Shown: positions 8,841 to 17,479, counted from the stretch's first letter. The stretch: 64,000 nucleotides of DNA from Clostridiales bacterium (GCA_018729555.1 JAHHQG010000025.1:248001-312000); one strand, 5' to 3'. Made by a program: numbers and translations. Notes: a model not told the origin generated them from the letters alone.

Positions 8841-9836
8841 GTGGATTCTCCCGCCCTGGATATCCGCCATCTGGATGTGGTCTATCAGGTGAGGCAAGGG
8901 CTGGTCTACGCCGCCCACGACATCAGCTTTCCCGTCCCCCGGGGCAAGGTGACGGCGGTGGTGGGGGAGAGCTCTTCAGGGAAGAGCACCATCATCGAAG
9001 CCATGACCCGCACCCTTCCGCCCAACGCCCGGGTGAGGTCGGGGAGGGTGATGTACGGGGAGCGGGATCTCCTTTCCCTATCGGAAAGCGAGCTTCGCTC
9101 CCTGAAATGGGTTTCCCTCGCCTATGTCCCCCAGGCAGCCCAGCAATCCCTCAACCCCACCCTCACCGTCTGGCAGCACTATGAGGAGACGGCGAGGGCC
9201 CACGGCGCCCGCTGGGACCGGGACGGGTTGCGAAGGGAAGCCCTCCGGACCCTGGCTATGGTGAAGCTCCCGGGAGAGAGGGTCCTGGCCTCCTACCCCC
9301 ACCAGCTCTCGGGAGGGATGAAGCAGCGGGTCCTCATCGCCTTGGCCCTCCTCTTCCAACCCGAGATCCTCGTCCTCGACGAGCCCACCGCCGCCCTGGA
9401 CGTCCTCACCCAGGCGGCCATGGTGGAGCTTTTGAAGGAGATCCAGGCCCAGAGGAACTATACCGTCCTCCTGGTGACCCACGATATCGCCATCGCGGGG
9501 GAGCTGGCCGATTACGTGGCCGTCATCTACGGGGGAGAGCTGGTGGAGTGGGGGCCGGCCGACGCCGTCTTCCAAGATCCCCAGCATCCCTACACCCAAG
9601 GCCTCCTTCGCTCCCTTATGGCCGTCAACGCCGATATCTCGGGGATCCAGGCCATCCCCGGCGATTCCCCCAGCCTCCTTGCGCCGCCGCGCTTTTGCCG
9701 CTTTTCTCCCCGCTGCCCCCTCGCCTTTGACCGCTGCCACAGGGAGCGACCGTTCCTCCATGAGCTAGGGGAAGCCCGCCGGGTCCGCTGCCACCTCTTT
9801 GAAAGGGAGGAAGCCTCCCATGCTCATCCGGTTTGA
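8841..9836 (+). CDS. Peptide ABC transporter ATP-binding protein, DppD/OppD type
   Basis: 331 residues from GTG 8841. Walker A GESSSGKST (about residues 42-50), signature LSGGMKQR, Walker B ILVLDEPTAALD and H-loop LLVTHDIA are intact. The C-terminal oligopeptide-importer extension with spaced cysteines (CRFSPRCP...C) is present. It powers uptake together with the next gene product. GTG 8841 was chosen because GAGGAGG lies 6 bases upstream; GTG 8826, overlapping the previous stop, is an alternative in the same frame. Confidence 0.92.
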   Translation: MDSPALDIRHLDVVYQVRQGLVYAAHDISFPVPRGKVTAVVGESSSGKSTIIEAMTRTLPPNARVRSGRVMYGERDLLSLSESELRSLKWVSLAYVPQAAQQSLNPTLTVWQHYEETARAHGARWDRDGLRREALRTLAMVKLPGERVLASYPHQLSGGMKQRVLIALALLFQPEILVLDEPTAALDVLTQAAMVELLKEIQAQRNYTVLLVTHDIAIAGELADYVAVIYGGELVEWGPADAVFQDPQHPYTQGLLRSLMAVNADISGIQAIPGDSPSLLAPPRFCRFSPRCPLAFDRCHRERPFLHELGEARRVRCHLFEREEASHAHPV

Positions 9837-10797
9837 GGGAGCCGGCGTCGCCTTCCGCGGCCACGTCGCCCTCCACCCTCTCAACTGGGAGCTTTCCGAA
9901 GGGGAGCGGTGGGTCATCGTGGGGGAGAGCGGCGCCGGGAAGACCACCTTCGCCCGCTTGGCGGCAGGCCTCCAGCCGCCTTCTTCGGGGAAGGTCTTCT
10001 GGTGGGGGGAACCCCTCAGCCCGCCGGTCCTCCGCCGCCACCGGGTGGCCGTCCAATACGTCCACCAGGATCCCTACGGCGCCCTCCACCCCGGAAAGAC
10101 CGTCTTTCAGATCCTGGCCGATCCGGTGAGATACCACCGGCGCCTGCGGGGGAAAGCCTTGCGCCAGGAGGCGGAAGCGCTCTTAAGGCGGGTGGGCCTC
10201 ACCCCACCCCAGTACTTCCTGGACAAATACCCCCATCACCTTTCGGGCGGAGGCCGCCAGCGGCTGGCCATCGCCCGCGCCCTCGGCGTCCAGCCCCGGG
10301 TGCTCCTGGCCGATGAGCCCGTCAGCATGGTGGATATGTCCCTGCGGGCGGCCATCCTCGCCCTCTTCAAAGAGGTGCAGGCGTCTCTCGGCATCGCTAC
10401 GGTCTTGGTCCTCCACGATCTGGGCGCGGCCCGCTTCTTCGCCGAAGAAGAGGGGAAGGTGCTGGTCCTCTACCGCGGCTACGCCGTGGAGGTAGGGCGG
10501 GCCAGGGCCCTCTTTACCCAGCCCTTCCACCCCTACACGGCCCTCTTGCTGGCGGCCAGCCCCCGCCTTCCGGGAACGCCCCGCTCGGCGGAAGCCCGCC
10601 GCTACCTCGTGGATACCCTCGCCCGGGGAGAAAACCCAGGAACAGGAGGATGTCCCTTTGCCTCCCTCTGCCCCTGGGTCCAGGCCCGCTGCCGGGAGGA
10701 ACGGCCCCTTTTGCGGGAGGTGGAAGAGGGGCATAACGTGGCCTGCCACCGGGCCGAAGAAGTGACAACCGACCTTCGCAAGGTGGTTGGCGGATAG
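9820..10797 (+). CDS. Peptide ABC transporter ATP-binding protein, DppF/OppF type
   Basis: 325 residues. Walker A GESGAGKTT, signature LSGGGRQRLAIARAL, Walker B VLLADEPVSMVD, H-loop LVLHDLG. The C-terminus has the cysteine cluster CPFASLCPWVQARC characteristic of these importers. ATG 9820 is preceded by GAAAGGGAGG and overlaps the end of the previous ATPase by 17 bases. Last gene of the peptide importer operon. Confidence 0.92.
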   Translation: MLIRFEGAGVAFRGHVALHPLNWELSEGERWVIVGESGAGKTTFARLAAGLQPPSSGKVFWWGEPLSPPVLRRHRVAVQYVHQDPYGALHPGKTVFQILADPVRYHRRLRGKALRQEAEALLRRVGLTPPQYFLDKYPHHLSGGGRQRLAIARALGVQPRVLLADEPVSMVDMSLRAAILALFKEVQASLGIATVLVLHDLGAARFFAEEEGKVLVLYRGYAVEVGRARALFTQPFHPYTALLLAASPRLPGTPRSAEARRYLVDTLARGENPGTGGCPFASLCPWVQARCREERPLLREVEEGHNVACHRAEEVTTDLRKVVGG

Positions 10798-10849
10798 CCC
10801 TGGATTTGATAAGGTATATGACATCACAAAAACTTGACAACCACATGGA

Positions 10850-10976
10850 CCCACCGCCGAATCCCCAATTTTGAGGGGAACGGGGGAACCAATGTTCCAG
10901 GGGCTCATCCTGGTCCTGGCCAGGAGGGCGGCAGCCGCCGCCTGCCCGTCAGCTAACCTCGTAGGCGCCGGCATTC
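10850..10976 (+). ncRNA. Cyclic di-AMP riboswitch (ydaO/yuaA class)
   Basis: The region carries conserved blocks of the ydaO class in order: CGCCGAATCCCC, GAGGGGAACGGGGGAACCAA, GGGGCTCATCC and the hallmark CCGTCAGCTAACCTCGTAGG. The class binds cyclic di-AMP and usually switches genes off when the ligand is high. Here it sits between the peptide operon and the ehu operon and is followed directly by an intrinsic terminator, so control by transcription termination is expected. A TTGACA (10834-10839) lies just upstream, but I cannot place a good -10 element. The ends given are approximate. Confidence 0.9.
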
Positions 10977-11004
10977 CATGGTGGTTGCGTCGTCTCAAGT
11001 CTTT

Positions 11005-11031
11005 GCCGGCTGGTTCCCCGGCCGGCTTTTT
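11005..11031 (+). terminator. Riboswitch expression-platform terminator
   Basis: Stem GCCGGCTGG / CCGGCCGGC (one G-T pair) with loop TTCC, followed by TTTTT. It starts about 30 bases after the riboswitch core and lies about 80 bases upstream of ehuB, as expected for a c-di-AMP-controlled attenuator. Confidence 0.85.
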
Positions 11032-11109
11032 CGTGGGAAAGGAGGTGAGGAAAGAGGTTTCGCCAGGGAAAGCCTCCCTGGACGTTACCCCTTGAACTCA
11101 AAGGAGGAG

Positions 11110-12051
11110 ATGTCTTTGCGGAACAAAGGAAAGAGGCTATGGCTACGGGGAGCGGTGGCTGTTTTGTTAGTTTTGGGTCTGGCGGCCTGCGGAGGAGGAG
11201 GAAGCACCCCGGCGACGGGAGGCGGCACCGGAACCCCTTCGGACCAAAACGGAACGCCTGCCCTCCTGGCGAAGATGCGGTCCCAGGGCTACGCCACCGT
11301 CGGATTTGCCAATGAAAACCCGTACGCCTACCAGGAAGCCGACGGTACCCTTACCGGGGAAGCGGTGGAGGTGGCCCGGGCCATCCTGGGGGAGCTAGGG
11401 ATCAACGATCTAAAGGGTGTTCTGGCTGAATTCTCGGCCCTCATTCCTGGGTTGAAAGCCAAGCACTTCGACATCATCACCGCCGGGATGTTCATCACCC
11501 CCCAGCGCGCCCAAGAGGTCCTTTTTGCCGACCCCGAGTACAGGATCGGGGCGGCCCTGGCCGTCAAAAGCGGCAATCCCAAGAACCTCCACAGTTATCA
11601 AGACATCGCCGCTCAGCCCGATGTCAAAGTGGCGGTGATGCAGGGGGCTGCGGAAGAGGACTACCTCTTGAAGAGCGGCGTTAAGGAAAACCAGATCGTG
11701 TCCGTGCAGGATCAGCCTCAGGCTCTACAGGCCTTGAAGACTGGGCGCGTCGATGCCATCACCATGACGGGTCCCGCCCTGGAAGCTCTCCTCAAGTCGG
11801 CCAACGCTGCCGACGTGGAGAGGGTGGAGGATTTCCAGCAGCCAGTCATCGACGGCAAGGAAGTCTGGGGTTACGGCGCGGCCGCTTTCCGCAAGGAAGA
11901 TAAGGACCTCAGGGACCTCTACAACCAAAAGCTTCACGAGCTGGAGAAATCCGGGCAGCTCCTGGAGATCATGAAGCCTTTCGGTTTCACCGAAAACGAA
12001 ATGCCCAACGGCATCACGGCCGATGAGGTCCTAAAGCAAGAAAGCCAATAA
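11110..12051 (+). CDS. ehuB: Ectoine/hydroxyectoine-type ABC transporter substrate-binding lipoprotein
   Basis: 313 residues. Lipoprotein signal with lipobox LAAC (Cys about residue 27), then a family 3 amino-acid-type binding protein. Segments recalling EhuB are VGFANENPYAY, DIITAGMFITPQRAQEV, GNPKNLHSYQDI, PVIDGKEVWGYGA and the ending KPFGFTENEMP. It should bind a small zwitterion, probably ectoine, outside the cell. AAAGGAGG lies 2 bases before ATG 11110; TTG 11116 in the same frame has better spacing and may be the true start. Riboswitch control fits an osmolyte importer. A polar amino acid remains possible as substrate. Confidence 0.82.
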   Translation: MSLRNKGKRLWLRGAVAVLLVLGLAACGGGGSTPATGGGTGTPSDQNGTPALLAKMRSQGYATVGFANENPYAYQEADGTLTGEAVEVARAILGELGINDLKGVLAEFSALIPGLKAKHFDIITAGMFITPQRAQEVLFADPEYRIGAALAVKSGNPKNLHSYQDIAAQPDVKVAVMQGAAEEDYLLKSGVKENQIVSVQDQPQALQALKTGRVDAITMTGPALEALLKSANAADVERVEDFQQPVIDGKEVWGYGAAAFRKEDKDLRDLYNQKLHELEKSGQLLEIMKPFGFTENEMPNGITADEVLKQESQ

Positions 12052-12081
12052 GCCAAGCTAGAGAGTCGGAGGCGGCGGTCG

Positions 12082-12738
12082 ATGGAGACCGATCTATGGG
12101 CCCTTGTGCGGGGCATTCTACGGGGTCTGGGAGTCACCCTGGAGGTTTACCTCCTCGGTGCACTCCTGGCCTTGGTGGTATCGCTGGTGGTGGCCTTGAT
12201 GAGGCTTTCTTCCTGGAAGAGCCTGCGGGGGATTTCCACCTTTTACGTGGAATTTATCCGCGGTACCAGCCTTCTGGTGCAGCTCTTCTGGATCTTTTAC
12301 GCCCTTCCCGTCTTGCTCGGCATCAGCATGTCGGCGTTGGCGGCGGGGGTGTTGGGCCTCACCCTCAATTACGGCGCCTATGGTTCTGAAGTCGTAAGGG
12401 GAGCCATCCAGGCCATCGACAAGGGGCAGACGGAAGCGGCCATTGCCCTCAATATGGGCCCGGCCTTGCGCCTGCGGCGCATTATTCTCCCGCAGGCCTG
12501 GCCCGTGATGCTGCCTTCCCTGGGAAACCTCCTGATCGAACTCTTGAAAGGTACATCCCTGGTTTCCCTCATCACCCTGTCGGATCTCACCTTTCAGGGG
12601 ATGAGCCTGCGGACCACCTACGCCAGGGATGAGCTCCTCATCTTCGGCATTTTGCTGGTCATCTACTTTACCATCGCCCTCCTTTCCACCCTCTTCATCC
12701 GCTACCTGGAGCGGCGGGCCGCCGTAGGGAGGGGCTAA
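12082..12738 (+). CDS. ehuC: Ectoine-type ABC transporter permease
   Basis: 218 residues, HisM/GlnP-type permease with about five membrane segments. VEFIRGTSLLVQLFW and NYGAYGSEVVRGAIQAI are hallmarks of the amino-acid-type permease family. The docking loop is ALNMGPALRLRRIILPQA. The protein resembles EhuC over its whole length. ATG 12082 has GGAGG about 10 bases upstream. Second gene of ehuBCDA; the next gene starts 3 bases after its stop. Confidence 0.82.
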   Translation: METDLWALVRGILRGLGVTLEVYLLGALLALVVSLVVALMRLSSWKSLRGISTFYVEFIRGTSLLVQLFWIFYALPVLLGISMSALAAGVLGLTLNYGAYGSEVVRGAIQAIDKGQTEAAIALNMGPALRLRRIILPQAWPVMLPSLGNLLIELLKGTSLVSLITLSDLTFQGMSLRTTYARDELLIFGILLVIYFTIALLSTLFIRYLERRAAVGRG

Positions 12739-12741
12739 GGG

Positions 12742-13398
12742 ATGAGCGACGTTTGGAGCTGGCCGGTGGCCTGGGATGCGGCCATCAAGATCGGGAAGGC
12801 CCTTCCCGTCACCCTTTTGGCCACGGTGGATGGATTTGTCTTAGCGGTCCTTTTGGGTCTTCTATGGGTGGTGGCCCGGCGCCTGGGGCCCGCCTGGCTG
12901 GGCCATGGAGTGTTGGCGGCGGCGGAGTTTATCCGCAGCACCCCCCTTCTGGTGCAGCTCTTTTTCCTTTACATCCTCTTTCCTCGGTGGCCTGTCTTCT
13001 GGGTGGGGGTCCTTGGTCTGGGCCTCCACTACAGCACCTACTTGGCGGAGGTCTACCGGGCAGGCATCGATTCGGTGGAGGCCGGCCAGTGGGAAGCGGC
13101 CAAAGCCCTCAATTTCTCCCCTTACATCACCTGGACCCGCATCATCTTGCCCCAGGCCCTTCGCCCGATTCTCCCCGTCCTGGGGAACTACCTCATCACC
13201 ATGTTCAAGGAGACGCCCCTTCTCTTCGCCATCAACGTGATGGAGATGATGGCCGTGGCCAAACATTTTGGCGCCAAAACCTTCCGGTACCTGGAGCCCT
13301 TCACGGTGGTGGCTTTTTACTTCCTCCTTTTGAGCTATCCCTCGTCCCTTCTCGTCCGCTGGGCGGAGCGGCGGACGGCCAAAGCCTATGAGCAGTGA
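12742..13398 (+). CDS. ehuD: Ectoine-type ABC transporter permease
   Basis: 218 residues, same permease family as the preceding gene but distinct in sequence. AEFIRSTPLLVQLFF, HYSTYLAEVYRAGIDSV and the docking loop ALNFSPYITWTRIILPQA are seen, with FKETPLLFAI near the end as in EhuD. It should form a heterodimeric channel with EhuC. ATG 12742 is preceded by GGAGGGG. Confidence 0.82.
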   Translation: MSDVWSWPVAWDAAIKIGKALPVTLLATVDGFVLAVLLGLLWVVARRLGPAWLGHGVLAAAEFIRSTPLLVQLFFLYILFPRWPVFWVGVLGLGLHYSTYLAEVYRAGIDSVEAGQWEAAKALNFSPYITWTRIILPQALRPILPVLGNYLITMFKETPLLFAINVMEMMAVAKHFGAKTFRYLEPFTVVAFYFLLLSYPSSLLVRWAERRTAKAYEQ

Positions 13399-13412
13399 AA
13401 GGAGTGATGACC

Positions 13413-14228
13413 ATGGCCCTTCGCGGAGAAACCTTGCCGAAATCCGGTGCCCGACCTCTGGTGGAATACCGGCGGGTGCGGAAATCCTTTGGCGATGTGG
13501 AGGTGCTAAAGGGCATCAACCTCACCATCGCGCCCGGGGAGAAGGTGGCCGTCATCGGCCCTTCGGGGTCGGGAAAGACCACCCTCGCCCGCATCCTCAT
13601 GACCCTGGAAGAGCCCGACGGGGGCGAAGTGTATGTGGGAGGTGAGCCCCTCTGGCACCGGGTGGTGGACGGAAAGCGGATCCCCGTAGACGAAAGGACC
13701 CGAAGGCGCCTGCGGGCCCGCATCGGGATGGTCTTTCAGCATTTCTACCTCTTCCCTCACATGACGGTGCTGCAAAACCTGATGGAAGCTCCCCTTTTCG
13801 TCCAGAAGAGGCCCCGCAAAGAAGTGGAAAAGGAAGCCTATGATCTTTTGGAGAAGGTGGGCCTGGCGGACCAGGCGGCCAAATATCCCGCTCAGCTCTC
13901 CGGGGGTCAAAAGCAGCGGGTGGCCATCGCCAGGGCCCTTATGATGCACCCCGACATCATGATCTTCGATGAGCCCACCTCGGCCCTGGATCCCGAGCTG
14001 GTGGGGGAGGTCCTGGGGGTGATCCGCGACATTGCGGAAAAGGACGACATGGCCATGCTCCTGGTGACCCACGAAATGCAGTTTGCCCGGGAAGTGGCGG
14101 ACCGGGTGGTCTTCATGGATGGAGGCCTTATCGTGGAGGAGGGGCCGGCGGAGGAGGTCCTGGACCATCCCCAGACGGAGCGCCTCCAGGCCTTCCTCTC
14201 CCGATTCCACAACGGGATTTCCCGTTAG
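13413..14228 (+). CDS. ehuA: Ectoine-type ABC transporter ATP-binding protein
   Basis: 271 residues. Walker A GPSGSGKTT, Q-loop VFQHFYLFPHMTV, signature LSGGQKQRVAIARAL, Walker B IMIFDEPTSALDPE and H-loop LVTHEM are complete. An insert between Walker A and the Q-loop (LWHRVVDGKRIPVDERTRRR) is like that of EhuA ATPases. ATG 13413 was chosen because AAAGGAG lies 8 bases upstream; GTG 13395 and ATG 13407 are in-frame alternatives. The stop overlaps the convergent terpene synthase gene by 4 bases, and no terminator is visible. Confidence 0.82.
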   Translation: MALRGETLPKSGARPLVEYRRVRKSFGDVEVLKGINLTIAPGEKVAVIGPSGSGKTTLARILMTLEEPDGGEVYVGGEPLWHRVVDGKRIPVDERTRRRLRARIGMVFQHFYLFPHMTVLQNLMEAPLFVQKRPRKEVEKEAYDLLEKVGLADQAAKYPAQLSGGQKQRVAIARALMMHPDIMIFDEPTSALDPELVGEVLGVIRDIAEKDDMAMLLVTHEMQFAREVADRVVFMDGGLIVEEGPAEEVLDHPQTERLQAFLSRFHNGISR

Positions 14229-15298
14229 CGGAGGATGCCTCTCTTCCGAAGCCGGGACGCTATGCGAAAGAAGAGGCGGGGCCTCCTCCCCATCCTCGTG
14301 AGGAGTTTCTGGGATCGCTCCCCCATGGAAGGCGTCCAGGCTTTGGGATCGGAGAGGTAGAAGCCGGGAAGGCCGTGGACGGCGGCCCGGTGGACGGGAC
14401 CGGGGAGGCGCCGGGCATGGTCCCATGCCCGGCGGTAGAAAAGGAGGAGCCTTTCCTCCACCCGATGGTGAGGAAGGTAAGCCACAAAGTTGAGATCCCC
14501 TCCGTCTCGGTCCTCTTCGCCGTCGATGTAGTAGTCCAGGAGGATGTGGAGACCTCCCAGCCAGGGGTAGTAGGCTTCCTCCAGGGCGGTAAGGAGCGCC
14601 CGCCGGGGAGGCCGGTCCTGAGCCGCCAGGGCGAAGAGGGCGAAGATCCCCAAGGTGGACCCCGAGGCTGCCGCCTGCTCGGGCCACTCTACCTCGCCAA
14701 GGGAAGGGACGCGGCGGGTTTCCTCCCGGTAAAAGGCGAGGAGAAGGTCTTCCCTGGCCTTCTTTCCGGGGACATGCTTTCGCACCTGGAGCTCCACGTA
14801 GCGCCGGGCAAAGGAAAGGGCGTGTTCCTTCAGGGAAGGCCAGTGGGGAAGCTGGGAGAGGGCTTCTTGGCAGGCCCTCACCAGGGCCGGGAGGTAGCCC
14901 TCTTCCCGAAAGGGATGGAGGGCGTAGTAGTCCTCGCGGGGAGTTCCGGGCTGGAGGGCAGCCAAAAAGGCCCGATGAAGCCGGCGGAAATCGGCTTCAC
15001 CCCCGTGGGGGCTCCGGTCCACCAGGTTATCCAGGTAGTCGCTGATGGTCTGCAGGGCCACGATGGCCCGCTCCACAGCTTCCCTCCGGGAAAGGGGAGC
15101 TCCGAGGGCGTAGAGGGAACCTCCCAGGCAGTGGAAGCGCTTTTTCTCAAGGCTGCTTAAGGCCTGGCGCCGGAGCTCCGGGTGGGGGATGGCCCGGGCC
15201 ACATCTTCCCACGCCTTTAAAAGGGCCTCGATGCGGGGCCAGGAGCGCACCAGTCGGAGGGCCGTGAGGACATCATCGCCGGGAAAGGGCAAAGCCAT
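14225..15298 (-). CDS. ytpB: DUF2600 terpene synthase, tetraprenyl-beta-curcumene synthase-like
   Basis: About 357 residues. The family is known from Bacillus YtpB, which cyclises C35 heptaprenyl diphosphate to a tetraprenyl-curcumene on the way to sesquarterpenes. SDYLDNLVDR (about residue 85) is the Asp-rich metal-binding motif of the family; LGGLHILLDYYIDGEEDRDGGDLNF follows later, also Asp-rich. The minus-strand ATG at 15298 directly abuts AAAGGAG, so the TTG 6 bases further in may be the true start. Divergent from the oligopeptidase gene; the shared upstream region holds a palindrome. Confidence 0.85.
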   Translation of the reverse strand: MALPFPGDDVLTALRLVRSWPRIEALLKAWEDVARAIPHPELRRQALSSLEKKRFHCLGGSLYALGAPLSRREAVERAIVALQTISDYLDNLVDRSPHGGEADFRRLHRAFLAALQPGTPREDYYALHPFREEGYLPALVRACQEALSQLPHWPSLKEHALSFARRYVELQVRKHVPGKKAREDLLLAFYREETRRVPSLGEVEWPEQAAASGSTLGIFALFALAAQDRPPRRALLTALEEAYYPWLGGLHILLDYYIDGEEDRDGGDLNFVAYLPHHRVEERLLLFYRRAWDHARRLPGPVHRAAVHGLPGFYLSDPKAWTPSMGERSQKLLTRMGRRPRLFFRIASRLRKRGILR

Positions 15299-15320
15299 CT
15301 CCTTTCCGCACCTACCTATT

Positions 15321-15338
15321 GTGCCAGAGATATGGCAC
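15321..15338. promoter_or_regulatory. Candidate operator palindrome between divergent genes
   Basis: GTGCCA-GAGATA-TGGCAC is a perfect 6-bp dyad with a 6-base spacer, centred between the divergent starts of the ytpB-like gene (15298) and the oligopeptidase gene (15363). Its shape and place suit a dimeric repressor site. No regulator can be assigned. Confidence 0.35.
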
Positions 15339-15362
15339 ATTCGGAGGAAAGGAGGAGGATCG

Positions 15363-17144
15363 GTGGTCTATTCCCTTCGCTGGAACCTGGATGCCCTCTT
15401 TCCGGGGGGAAGCTCGTCTCCGCAGCTGAAGGCCACGGTGGAAGAGGTGGAGAAGGATGCCCGGGATCTTTACGCCAGCTGGCGGAAGGAGGATCCCAAA
15501 GGCCCTTTCGATCTGGCGGAAAAGATCCAGATGTTGACGGAGCTCAACCTTCGCTTCGGCGATGCCTTCGCCTTTGTGGGCTGCCTTCTGGCCGCCGACG
15601 TGGAGGACCGGCAGGCGGCCCTCTGGCAGGGAAAGCTCCAGGAATTGGGGGCGACCCTCACCCAGCTGGAGCGCCTCGTGGACGGATGGCTAGCCTCCCT
15701 TTCCGAGGAGGACTTTTCCCAGCTTCAGCATGATCCTCGCCTGCAGCCGTCGGCCTTCAATCTCCTGGAGAGGCGGGAGCGGGCCCAAAGGCAGATGGAC
15801 CTTCCCCTGGAACTCTTGGCGGCGGAACTTTCGCCTGCGGGCTATCACGGGTGGAACCGCCTCCACAGCCTGGTGGCGGGACGGCTGAGGATCCGCTACG
15901 AAGCCGACGGGAAGGTCCAGGAGGTGTCGGCGGGGCAGGCGGAAAGCCTTTTGGATCATCCCCGGCGGGAGATCCGGGAAGCCGTCTTCAAGGGGTGGGA
16001 AGAAGCCTGGGAGAAGGAAACGGATGTCCTGGCCCTGGCCCTCAACAACCTGGCGGGGTTCCGGAGGGCTATCCAGCGGCGGCGAGGTTACCGGGATCCC
16101 CTGGATGAGCCTTTGGAGATCAACCGCCTGCAGCGAAAGACCCTGGAGGCCATGTGGGAGGCGGTGGATGGAGCCCGCCCCAGGCTGAGGGCGTACCTCC
16201 AAGCCAAAGCTCGCTTCCTCGGCCTGGAGAAGCTCAGCTGGTTTGACCTCTCCGCCCCTCTCTTTCCCGATGCTCCCTCCCTTTCCTACGACGAAGCGGC
16301 GGAGATCATCCTGAGGGAATTCTCCCGCCTGGATCCCGAGCTTTACGCCATGGCCAAGCGGGTCTTCGAGGAAGGGTGGATCGAGGCGGAAGATCGGCCG
16401 GGGAAGGCCCAAGGGGGCTTCTGCACCCGCTTCAACGGAGCTCGCCAGTCCCGCATCTTTCTCACCTTCGGAGGGACCCTCCCCGATGCCGCCACCATCG
16501 CCCACGAGCTGGGCCATGCCTACCACAACGAGCAGCTCTTTGAGGTGCCGCCCCTCAGCCGGAGGGTGCCCATGGCCCTGGCGGAGACGGCATCCACCTT
16601 TGCGGAAGTGCGGGTGGCTAAGGCCAGCCTGGAGGCGGCCCGCGACCCCAAGGAGAGGCTCCTCCTCCTGGACCGGCGCCTCCAGCAATCGGTGACCTAC
16701 CTCATGAACATCCGGGCGAGGTTCCTCTTCGAAGTGGCCTTTTACCAGCGGCGGGAGAAGGGACCGGTGGGGGTGGACGACCTCAAGGAAGGGATGCTGG
16801 CGGCTCAAAAGGAAGCGTATGCCGACAGCCTGGCGCTCTACCACCCCACCTTCTGGGCCAGCAAAGCCCACTTTTACATCACCGGGGTGCCCTTTTACAA
16901 CTTTCCCTATACCTTCGGCTATCTCCTGACGGCGGCCCTTCTCAGAAGGGCGGAAGAAGAAGGCCCCTCTTTCCTCCCCCGCTACCGGGAGTTTCTCCGG
17001 GAAAGCGGCCGCATGACGGTGGAGGACCTGGTGGAAAGGGCCCTCGGGGAGGACATCGGGAAGGTGGCCTTCTGGGAGAAAGCGGTGGAAGAGGCCCTTT
17101 CGCCCCTGGACGCGTTCCTCGTGGAAGTGGAAAAGCACGCCTAA
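15363..17144 (+). CDS. M3-family oligoendopeptidase (PepF-like)
   Basis: 593 residues, usual length for PepF/M3B peptidases. The zinc motif AHELGHAYHNE lies near residue 380, with the third ligand Glu expected in ALAETASTFAE about 28 residues later. The C-terminal PFYNFPYTFGYL block is also typical. These cytoplasmic zinc enzymes finish the breakdown of imported oligopeptides. GTG 15363 was chosen because GGAGGAGG lies just upstream; the open frame extends further 5' but through antisense of the neighbouring gene. It fits the peptide importer upstream. Confidence 0.92.
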   Translation: MVYSLRWNLDALFPGGSSSPQLKATVEEVEKDARDLYASWRKEDPKGPFDLAEKIQMLTELNLRFGDAFAFVGCLLAADVEDRQAALWQGKLQELGATLTQLERLVDGWLASLSEEDFSQLQHDPRLQPSAFNLLERRERAQRQMDLPLELLAAELSPAGYHGWNRLHSLVAGRLRIRYEADGKVQEVSAGQAESLLDHPRREIREAVFKGWEEAWEKETDVLALALNNLAGFRRAIQRRRGYRDPLDEPLEINRLQRKTLEAMWEAVDGARPRLRAYLQAKARFLGLEKLSWFDLSAPLFPDAPSLSYDEAAEIILREFSRLDPELYAMAKRVFEEGWIEAEDRPGKAQGGFCTRFNGARQSRIFLTFGGTLPDAATIAHELGHAYHNEQLFEVPPLSRRVPMALAETASTFAEVRVAKASLEAARDPKERLLLLDRRLQQSVTYLMNIRARFLFEVAFYQRREKGPVGVDDLKEGMLAAQKEAYADSLALYHPTFWASKAHFYITGVPFYNFPYTFGYLLTAALLRRAEEEGPSFLPRYREFLRESGRMTVEDLVERALGEDIGKVAFWEKAVEEALSPLDAFLVEVEKHA

Positions 17145-17152
17145 GGTCTTTT

Positions 17153-17187
17153 CCCTCCCGGAAGGGCATATGGCTCTTCCGGGAGGG
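17153..17187 (+). promoter_or_regulatory. Hairpin overlapping the Shine-Dalgarno region of the small membrane protein
   Basis: A perfect 12-bp stem (CCCTCCCGGAAG / CTTCCGGGAGGG) lies 8 bases after the oligopeptidase stop. Its right arm contains GGGAGGG, part of the RBS for the GTG at 17195. No T-run follows. It may act as a terminator for the upstream gene, a block on translation of the downstream gene, or both. Confidence 0.5.
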
Positions 17188-17194
17188 AGGTCCG

Positions 17195-17452
17195 GTGACG
17201 ATTCCTCCGGAGGATCAGGCCCTTTTGACGCCGCTCATCATGTTCCTCGTCTGGGTCTTCGGCCAGGCGGGCTGGCCCCGCAAGTTTTTACCCCTCCTGG
17301 CCCTCTTCTTCGGCATCGTCGGGGGCCTGGCCCTTCACTGGGACCAACCGATGCTGGGAGTGTTGGTGGGCATCAGCGCCGCGGCTGCTGCCGTCGGCTT
17401 TCATAGCGGCATCAAGAATACGGTGGAAGGGGTGCGGCAGGCCAAGGGCTGA
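17195..17452 (+). CDS. Small membrane protein, unknown function (holin-like layout)
   Basis: 85 residues from GTG with RBS GGGAGGGAGG. Two to three hydrophobic stretches (about residues 10-28, 31-48 and 52-68) with a short charged C-terminus. Size and layout resemble small phage-holin-type membrane proteins, but I see no diagnostic motif. It lies between the oligopeptidase and the antiporter, 27 bases from the latter, so it might be cotranscribed. Confidence 0.6.
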   Translation: MTIPPEDQALLTPLIMFLVWVFGQAGWPRKFLPLLALFFGIVGGLALHWDQPMLGVLVGISAAAAAVGFHSGIKNTVEGVRQAKG

Positions 17453-17479
17453 CCTTATAATGGAACAAGGGACGAGCGG

